Positions 54,144-61,204 of a stretch of DNA of 64,000 nucleotides are shown in pieces. A program made the translations under genes and the position numbers. How positions within the stretch are numbered: position 1 is the first letter of the stretch; each line of letters begins with the position of its first letter. The notes beneath the pieces are model-generated. The model was not told where the DNA came from. It did no database searches and worked only from the letters and a program-made list of their open reading frames with translations. Origin of the DNA: an uncultured Bacteroidales bacterium (GTDB lineage: Bacteria; Bacteroidota; Bacteroidia; Bacteroidales; Paludibacteraceae); assembly GCA_903911085.1 (NCBI GenBank), contig CAIWCC010000010.1, positions 1 to 64,000 on the forward strand, read 5' to 3'.

Positions 54144-57100
54144 CTAATTCACTATCTTCTTCACCCAATTTTTTCCACCAGCTTCAATTTGAACGGTATA
54201 AATTCCTTTTGCTGCCAGTTTTATTTCCAATGAATTATTGCTCACAGTTTTATTGGTAATCATTCGTCCAATAGCATCAAATACACGAACACTTGCTTTA
54301 CCATCCAAATTCTCAATTGATAGTTGACAGTTGACAATTGACAGTTGAGGTGCATTTTCATTTGCGTTCGCATCAACAACACTGGATGTTGGAACACGTT
54401 GAGCAGTAATTGCAAAACGTGAATTGTTTGTACCAGCAGCAGCCGTGAAAGTATAATCCGACATCAACAAATCGGTTACAGTAGCAGGATTTGTGCTATT
54501 ATCGATCAACAACAATTTGGACAAACTTGGTGCTAATGCTGCATCAGCATGAATAGTTGTTGAGCCAGCTGTTTGGGTATAAATTCCAAGCGGTAAATTC
54601 ACCACATTGCTCATTGGAAGCCCATTGAAAGCATAATTTACGCCGTTCAAGCTTGTGTAAATTTGCGGTTTTGGAGTACCTGTTCCTATCCATTTTTCCA
54701 AATCTTGTCCAATTTGATAAGCCGTGGTTTGATTGTTGTCCATCAACAAATTGGTATTGTCAGAACCAGTGGCAGTATTAAAATAGATTCTTACCCTGTC
54801 CGACAATTCTGGTTCTACCACAGAACGTGCTAATTGTCGACCATTAGTTGCAAAACTGGCTTTGTTGGTTGCAATGGTAGCATCCACTTGTACAAAGTAC
54901 GAAACAAAAGGATTCAGATTAGTTACTTCGCTTGGTTGTTTGGTAGTGTATGTCCTTACATTTCCACCATCGGAGAATACCATATAAGGTATATTTGTTG
55001 CACCTACGCCACCGGCATTAAACTTACTCAAGAACGGTTGACCAATCAAATTCCATCCTTTATGAACTTCGGCTACAGCTGTTCCACTTCCATAATAAGT
55101 TACATCAATTGTCTTATCTGCTTCGGCTGCAATGGTGGTGTTACTTATCATTGGAAAAGTCAAAGTTGGCGTACCGCTTGCTATACCAATTATATAACCA
55201 CGTTTAGCATGAAGTATTGTGCGGTCGGCTTCAGTAGCAGCTTCTGTAATGTGCTTCCAATTGGAAGCAACACCAGTGGCACGTTGTGCGCCATCGTAAT
55301 ACTTTATATACCAGTCATTACCCAAAACAAAAGAAGCTGCGTTTGAAGTAATTTCGCTTATGGTTACATCGTAAGGAAATGATACAAAATACCATTGTGT
55401 ATCGTCGAATGTGCGCACATACTTCAGTCTTCCGTTTACCTTAATCCCAGAACCACCTACTTTTACGCTTGATGTACTAAAACCATCATACAAATTGCCA
55501 GCAAATCCAGCTTTTAATGTTAGGTCATTTACTATCAACTGATTGCTAGTAGTAACTTCCACTTTCCCACCTGCATCAACAGTTAGGCTATTCACTTTGG
55601 GCGAAACATCTACCGTTAAAGTTCCAGTACTTGAAACGGTTAAATCAGTGCTTATATCAGTAGTTTCAGCTGAAAGATCTGTATTTCCTGGGGCTGCAAT
55701 ATTTACTGTATTTGAAGTAGGAGTGGTTATTGTAATTGTACCAGCTACGGCATTAAAGCTGTAATTAGTAGCTGATAAACCGGTAACTATTGGCGAAATA
55801 GTAACTCCCGAAGCTCCAGCAGCGGTTTCATTGGTATAAGTAGTGCTGTAAGTTACCAAACCACTTATTTCTCCCGAACCTTCACCATTTTCAAAACCAG
55901 TTGATTTATAAGTACCTGCAACAGTTATTATTGTAGCGGCTGTACCAGAAGCTACCGATTGATTATCAGCTGTAATGGTCAATACTTTAGCAGACACCGT
56001 ACTCGACACCGTAGCCACATTTACTGAAGTGGCACTTGCACTTGATAAAACGATGTTTCCACTATAACTAGCCACGGCAGCTGTACCCAATAAACGCACA
56101 TAAACCGGTGTAGAACTGATAGTTACTGCAGCTCCAACAGTAACTGTAGAACCATATCCCGAGCCAGAAGCCAATGAAACCTCATATCCTGACGGTGGAG
56201 TTACCAAAATACCAGCCGTCATATTAGCTCCCGAAACACTGAAAGAGGTAGGCGATGCAGAAGGAGTACCATAAGTTGTATTTACTGCCGAAAGTGTACC
56301 TGTAGTAGAAATAGTTGGAGTAGCAACAGCTGTAGCTTCTCCAATGCCAAAATCGCCAAAATCACTAACCCCAGTAGCTTGTGTACTAGTAGATGCTTTC
56401 GTTCCAACAGTAGGCAAAGTCCAAGCAGAGCTGGCATATTTTCCGACAATAAAGTTATTTGTGTTTGTACTTCCGTCAACATCTCCCGCCACAAACGTAA
56501 ATGTTGGGCTGTAAGACGTTAAGCCAGTCAATGCATCAGGATTAGTGATGGTCCAGGTACGGTTTACGCTTTTTGCAGCATTAATGGCAGAAGTAGCTAT
56601 CTGAGCATGGTCGCCGATTGCAGTACTTGCTTGTATAGAACCCGTACTGCCAGCAATAGTACCAGTCAAGGCTAGAGTTACAGGAGCGTAAATTGTGGCA
56701 TCACCAATTTCAAAGGTCTTTGAAGTGGAACCTGCTGCAATGAGTTTCTTCAGATTTCCATAGATGTATGAAGTAGAGCTTGCGCCAGTAACACTTCCAT
56801 CCGCTTCAACGGTTAAAGCATTTGAACCAGTGCTTATTTTGCCAGCAGTCAATACTAAATTCTTAACTGTCAATGGATAAGATGGTATAAATATATTTCC
56901 AGTAGAATTCATCTCTAAATTATCAATGGTTGTAGCATCTTTAAAGATTCTACCGGTTGCACTTAAAAAAGATGAACTAGGTGTTGATATTACAACCTTT
57001 GACCCAGCAATACTTGCATCAATACCAATTGTATAAACGTTATTGGCAGTTAAAGTACACGATCCTGCAGCGGAAGCACTTAAAGTTAATATTTTACCAT

Positions 57101-59429
57101 TTAAAGTTAAGCCAGTATTTGACGTTGGTGCCGAACCCCAACTAAAGCGACTGACTTGTACATCTGTGCCTAATGTTACGATTCCTTGTTGAACAATTAA
57201 CTGATAATATACGACAGAAGGATTAAAATAAGCCGTTAATCCACTCGATGTCCTAAAATTGTATTGTGCAGCTGTTGTTCCATCAAAACAATTTGTAACA
57301 CTACTTCCTGTTAATGTAAAGCCACCGCCATTCCCCAAAGTAAAAGCTTTACCAGCTGTTGCAGGGTTGTGTATAATTTTTGAACTCGCACCAGAGAAAG
57401 TTAAATTGCTGATTACAGTTACAGCACCAGCATTAAATGTTACAGCGCAATTATTTACGTTCATATTAGTAGCGCTTAGTACAATAGTCGATATACCACC
57501 AATATTTAATGTAGCGCTAGAACCATTACCAAGCGTTACTGTATTTGCAGTTATATCTCCAGCAAGTGTGACTGCCGGGGTGAGCCCAGAAGTATTATTT
57601 ATCGTCAGATTATTAAAGGTAGCTGCACAAAGGTTTTGATTAGCGGATGGGCCATTCAAGGTAACATCCACTACTTTTGTTCCAGCAGTGGTAACAGGAG
57701 TAAATGTTCCGTTGTTGGTAATATTGCCAGCCACATTCAATAAGTGAGTTACTGTGTTTCCTTGTGTACCACAGAGAAATGAAGCTCCGGTGTTAATCGT
57801 AATATCATTGTTTACATTCAAAGTTAACGGATTGGCATTGTTCGGATAAATTACAGTACCAGAAACAGTTAATGCGTCAACAGTCAGCGAATTTGTACCA
57901 TTATAAGTTGCTGTAGCTGTAGCTGTTGAAGCAGAAGCTCCTATATAATTCCATTTAGCCACATTATCTACAATACCAGTTCCTGTTCCTGTGGGTCCTC
58001 CACTACCTGCACTCGCTCCAGCAGTTGTACAAATATAAACTTTCCCACCATCATTTGTTACAGTGTTATTAACAGAATAAGATTTAGAAGTCCATGCTGG
58101 TGTAGCTGGTGCTGCAATTGTAATAGTAGGTGCGGTGGTATAACCAGTTCCAGCAGAAGTAAGATTAACACCAACTACTGAGCCATTTGCAATTACAGCC
58201 GTACCGGTTGCAGTAGTTCCACTGGTAGGTGCTGAGAATGTTGCAGTTGGTGCCGTAGCATACCCAAGACCTCCTGAAGTTATTGGTGTTGCTGTAATTC
58301 CAGTTGATGCATTTAACGTGTATGTAGAACTGTTATTAACAGTCAGCGTGCCGACTCTGCCAATACTCCCTAACAATTCGCAACCAGCTGTAGCTGTGTT
58401 AGCTCCTATTGAAACATTTACCGCACCTGTAAAAACTGGTGGTGCTTGTAGAATGGCAGCAGATGCCGAACGGGTTATTGTTCCTCCACTTGCTATGCTA
58501 ATATTATTTGTACTATTGTTGATTGTACCAGCCGTAAGTGTCAAATTCTTAACTGTCAATGGATATCCCGAGATAAAAGTATTACCCGAAGAATTCATTT
58601 CTAAATTATCGATTGTATAAGTATCTCTAAAAATTCTATACCCTGAAGCAGCACTTAAAAACGATGCACTTGTAGTTGATATTACAACTTTAGATCCAGT
58701 AGTACTTGCATCAATCCCCTGTATATTTGATGAGTTTGATAACGCACAGGTTCCAGCACCTGAAGCACTTAATGTTAATGTATTGCCATTTAATGTTAAG
58801 CCTGTGGCAATTGTAGGAGCTGAACCCCAACTTAAGCGACTGGTTTGAAAATTAGTACCTAAAGTCAAAACACCTCTATTTATGATTAGCTGATAATAAA
58901 CATTACTAGGATTAAAATATGCTGTTAATCCTGACAAGGTGTTAAAATTATATTGCCCATTTCCATCCAAACAGTTTGTTGCATTATTTCCGGATAATGT
59001 GAAAGCATTACCATTTCCCAAGATAAAAGCTTTACCGGCTGTAGTAGGGGTGTGCGTAATTTTTGAACTTCCACCATTGAAAGTTAAACTACTGCTGATT
59101 GTAACTTGATCTGCAGAAAAAACCACAGAATTTCCATCAACTTTAATATGCGTAGCAGCAAATGTTTGGGTTGCTGCGCTTGTAAATGTAATGGTTCCTC
59201 CTCCCATAAAAGTTATACCTTTTACTACTTGTGCTCCACCAAGAGCAATTGACATTGCCGATCCAGTGTTTATTACTACCGAATCGCCTGTGATGGGAGT
59301 TCCATTTGGATTCCAGTTTGTAGTAGTGCCCCAAGTACCACCACTAGCACCAGCCCATGTATACGTAGTTGCACCATACACATTCGTCAATGCTATCGCA
59401 AAAACGAATAAAAGAATTAGTTTTTTCAT
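54144..59429 (-). CDS. Giant secreted beta-strand-repeat protein, T9SS cargo
   Basis: 1761 residues. Signal peptide MKKLILLFVFAIALTNVYG. The mature part is rich in Gly, Ser, Thr and Asn with short beta repeats (autotransporter-adhesin style). A ~190-residue block occurs twice, at about 110-303 and 670-863; both contain GLTAYFNPS, YYQLI and SWGSAPT. Ig/MBG-like segments follow (about 1090-1240). The module at about 1290-1679 is almost the same as in the 1-5115 protein (LYDGFSTSSVKVGG, RTFDDTQWYFVSFPYDVTIS, GWNLIGQPFLSKFNAGG). Next comes a short tract encoded by a 7-base DNA repeat, and a T9SS tail (VFDAIGRMITNK, GIYTVQIEAGGKNWVKKIVN). It is a likely surface adhesin or scaffold; no enzyme motif is seen. 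It is not obviously a PUL member, being separated by a transposase remnant. Confidence 0.85.
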   Translation of the reverse strand: MKKLILLFVFAIALTNVYGATTYTWAGASGGTWGTTTNWNPNGTPITGDSVVINTGSAMSIALGGAQVVKGITFMGGGTITFTSAATQTFAATHIKVDGNSVVFSADQVTISSSLTFNGGSSKITHTPTTAGKAFILGNGNAFTLSGNNATNCLDGNGQYNFNTLSGLTAYFNPSNVYYQLIINRGVLTLGTNFQTSRLSWGSAPTIATGLTLNGNTLTLSASGAGTCALSNSSNIQGIDASTTGSKVVISTTSASFLSAASGYRIFRDTYTIDNLEMNSSGNTFISGYPLTVKNLTLTAGTINNSTNNISIASGGTITRSASAAILQAPPVFTGAVNVSIGANTATAGCELLGSIGRVGTLTVNNSSTYTLNASTGITATPITSGGLGYATAPTATFSAPTSGTTATGTAVIANGSVVGVNLTSAGTGYTTAPTITIAAPATPAWTSKSYSVNNTVTNDGGKVYICTTAGASAGSGGPTGTGTGIVDNVAKWNYIGASASTATATATYNGTNSLTVDALTVSGTVIYPNNANPLTLNVNNDITINTGASFLCGTQGNTVTHLLNVAGNITNNGTFTPVTTAGTKVVDVTLNGPSANQNLCAATFNNLTINNTSGLTPAVTLAGDITANTVTLGNGSSATLNIGGISTIVLSATNMNVNNCAVTFNAGAVTVISNLTFSGASSKIIHNPATAGKAFTLGNGGGFTLTGSSVTNCFDGTTAAQYNFRTSSGLTAYFNPSVVYYQLIVQQGIVTLGTDVQVSRFSWGSAPTSNTGLTLNGKILTLSASAAGSCTLTANNVYTIGIDASIAGSKVVISTPSSSFLSATGRIFKDATTIDNLEMNSTGNIFIPSYPLTVKNLVLTAGKISTGSNALTVEADGSVTGASSTSYIYGNLKKLIAAGSTSKTFEIGDATIYAPVTLALTGTIAGSTGSIQASTAIGDHAQIATSAINAAKSVNRTWTITNPDALTGLTSYSPTFTFVAGDVDGSTNTNNFIVGKYASSAWTLPTVGTKASTSTQATGVSDFGDFGIGEATAVATPTISTTGTLSAVNTTYGTPSASPTSFSVSGANMTAGILVTPPSGYEVSLASGSGYGSTVTVGAAVTISSTPVYVRLLGTAAVASYSGNIVLSSASATSVNVATVSSTVSAKVLTITADNQSVASGTAATIITVAGTYKSTGFENGEGSGEISGLVTYSTTYTNETAAGASGVTISPIVTGLSATNYSFNAVAGTITITTPTSNTVNIAAPGNTDLSAETTDISTDLTVSSTGTLTVDVSPKVNSLTVDAGGKVEVTTSNQLIVNDLTLKAGFAGNLYDGFSTSSVKVGGSGIKVNGRLKYVRTFDDTQWYFVSFPYDVTISEITSNAASFVLGNDWYIKYYDGAQRATGVASNWKHITEAATEADRTILHAKRGYIIGIASGTPTLTFPMISNTTIAAEADKTIDVTYYGSGTAVAEVHKGWNLIGQPFLSKFNAGGVGATNIPYMVFSDGGNVRTYTTKQPSEVTNLNPFVSYFVQVDATIATNKASFATNGRQLARSVVEPELSDRVRIYFNTATGSDNTNLLMDNNQTTAYQIGQDLEKWIGTGTPKPQIYTSLNGVNYAFNGLPMSNVVNLPLGIYTQTAGSTTIHADAALAPSLSKLLLIDNSTNPATVTDLLMSDYTFTAAAGTNNSRFAITAQRVPTSSVVDANANENAPQLSIVNCQLSIENLDGKASVRVFDAIGRMITNKTVSNNSLEIKLAAKGIYTVQIEAGGKNWVKKIVN
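54317..54348 (-). repeat. In-frame 7-base tandem repeat inside a coding region
   Basis: Plus strand TTGATAG-TTGACAG-TTGACAA-TTGACAG-TTGA: four and a half units of a 7-base repeat. Because seven is not a multiple of three, it reads in three phases and gives QLSIVNCQLSIEN. It sits in the linker between the shared module and the T9SS tail. I recall this repeat as dispersed in Bacteroidota genomes. Confidence 0.75.
54393..55560 (-). repeat. 3' module shared with 31-1200 (direct repeat, copy 2)
   Basis: Second copy of the module described at 31-1200, same strand and nearly the same length, about 54.4 kb away. In this copy the full C-terminus including the T9SS tail is visible downstream. Confidence 0.85.
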
Positions 59430-59498
59430 ACTATTATTACTTAAAAAGTGAGTTTCATTTAAGGGTGTATTTATTTATGATGTTATTTTTATACTGAT

Positions 59499-60917
59499 TT
59501 ATTTATCCCAGTCATCTGTGCGGAAGGAGGGCACAGGCAGTCCTTCAGTGTTGTACAGATATCCACGTGTTTTGGGGAAACTGCTGAAAGCGTAGCGCAC
59601 AGCTACCGGGTTTTTCACTTTTGGAGAATTTACCATTACTTTTTTGTCCTTAATGGTTATGTCGGCAGGATAAAAAACTTTGTCGGCACCAGCAATTTCC
59701 ATGCAGTCTACCGTTTTTCCAAAGGTGCTTAATCCATATTTTATATTGTCGAAATACAAACAAACCACACTGTCGTTTTGTACGCTCATGGTTCTGTATA
59801 TTGGTGTTTTACATGCTATTCCGGTGTGTCCATACACTTCGGAAAGTGCATAATAACCCAATCGTTTAGCAACGGTTGCTTTTTCTGCCGGATGAATTTT
59901 GGTTTCTTCGCCCACATCAATGGTGGATACCATGCCCGAATTTGGAATTAAGTTCATGGCTTTGACTTGTTCGCCACGCAATAGGGCACTGTTTACATTA
60001 TATCCATTGGCATAAGGAGCAATTTCGGCAAAATAAAACGGGAAATCGCCTACACCAAAGTCATTGCGCCAATTTTTGACCATGCTTGCCATTTGGTCGG
60101 CATAAACGGGGTAATTCCTCACATTCGATTCGCCCTGGTACCAGATAGCACCTTTAATGACGTAGTTGACAAGCGGATAGACATTTCCATTATAGAGATG
60201 AGCGGCGCGGTTTTGTACATTAAATGGTTTGTTGTTCTCATCCATTTCTTTGGAGGGGTGAGCTGCATTGGCTTCAATGCTCATCCACGATTCTATACGG
60301 GTACCACCGAAAGCTGTATAAACCATACCCACAGAAACTTTTAATTTTTGTTGGAGTTGCTTCGCAAACAGATACCCAACAGCACTGAAGTTGGCGACAG
60401 TAATAGAATTGGCTATCTGCCACTTGCCACTACAAGTATCGACCTGAACAGGTGACGGATTGCTTTTTTCGATAAAAAAGCGGATATTGTCATTGTCGGC
60501 TTCAGCCAAAAAATCGTTACTGCCATTGATAGGTTGGTCGGGGTAACCTTTCATTATCATGCCCATATTGGACTGGCCTGAACACAGCCAAACTTCGCCC
60601 AGCAAAACATTACGATAAGTAATTACTTCAGCTCCTGAACTAACTGCAACTATGTATGGACCACCAGCATCAGTGGTTTGTATATTTACACTCCATTTGC
60701 CATTTTTGGCACATACGGTGGTCGTCTTGGATTTATTCCATTCAGTAAATACGGTTATTTTATCTCCAGAATTTCCATTGCCCCAAAATTTCACATCCGC
60801 ATTGCGCTGCATCACCATATTGTCCGAAATTAATGCGGAACAAGTGATTCTTGCGGAACAGAATGACACAGGAATGGCAATTAAAGCCAATAAAGTTAGT
60901 ACTTTAAGGATTTTCAT
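59499..60917 (-). CDS. Sialate O-acetylesterase-like SGNH carbohydrate esterase 2
   Basis: 472 residues. Signal peptide MKILKVLTLLALIAIPVSFC; the cysteine near its end is not in a convincing lipobox. Layout matches the 34876 gene: beta domain (ALISDNMVMQRNADVKFWG), catalytic Ser116 in GEVWLCSGQSNMG, FGGTRIESW, GAIWYQGESNVRN and GEETKIHPAEKATVAKRLG with the acid/His pair. The two esterases are clear homologues but well diverged, so they may act on different acetylated positions. It lies 69 bases upstream of the giant gene 54144-59429 with no terminator between them, so read-through is possible. The role in the nearby PUL is inferred only. Confidence 0.85.
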   Translation of the reverse strand: MKILKVLTLLALIAIPVSFCSARITCSALISDNMVMQRNADVKFWGNGNSGDKITVFTEWNKSKTTTVCAKNGKWSVNIQTTDAGGPYIVAVSSGAEVITYRNVLLGEVWLCSGQSNMGMIMKGYPDQPINGSNDFLAEADNDNIRFFIEKSNPSPVQVDTCSGKWQIANSITVANFSAVGYLFAKQLQQKLKVSVGMVYTAFGGTRIESWMSIEANAAHPSKEMDENNKPFNVQNRAAHLYNGNVYPLVNYVIKGAIWYQGESNVRNYPVYADQMASMVKNWRNDFGVGDFPFYFAEIAPYANGYNVNSALLRGEQVKAMNLIPNSGMVSTIDVGEETKIHPAEKATVAKRLGYYALSEVYGHTGIACKTPIYRTMSVQNDSVVCLYFDNIKYGLSTFGKTVDCMEIAGADKVFYPADITIKDKKVMVNSPKVKNPVAVRYAFSSFPKTRGYLYNTEGLPVPSFRTDDWDK

Positions 60918-60990
60918 GAACTTAATTCTTGTTTAAACTAATGGATGATGGTTTAATACCTATGGTTTGATATGCTTTAACTCTAATTTA

Positions 60991-60998
60991 CAAAAATA
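60991..60998 (-). promoter_or_regulatory. Candidate -7 box for esterase 2
   Basis: Minus-strand TATTTTTG lies 74 bases before the start codon at 60917. A TTG occurs 17 bases upstream, shorter than the usual 19-21 base spacing. Confidence 0.3.
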
Positions 60999-61153
60999 GA
61001 AAACCACAGTAGGCACAATAGAAAAAAGAAAAGAAAAATTTAAGAACACAATAAGTATTATACCTTGCGGTATTATTAGTTTATTTTCTCACTAATAATG
61101 CTAAATGCATTGAACTATTGTGGTTAATAATATCAAAAGTAATTTTAGATTAA

Positions 61154-61187
61154 CTGAAAGTACGAATATCGCTATTCATACTTTCAG
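61154..61187. terminator. Hairpin after the 61205-64000 gene
   Basis: CTGAAAGTA-C-GAATA pairs with TATTC-A-TACTTTCAG around a TCGC loop, with one mismatch. It lies 18 bases after the stop codon. The minus strand beyond it has few T residues, so termination may be weak or Rho-aided. Confidence 0.5.
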
Positions 61188-61204
61188 CTTCCTAAACAAC
61201 CACC

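Noticed and set aside
34876-60917. Sialic acid catabolism because of two sialate O-acetylesterase-like genes
   Set aside because: No sialidase, lyase, epimerase or transporter for sialic acid is present; the family deacetylates other sugars too.
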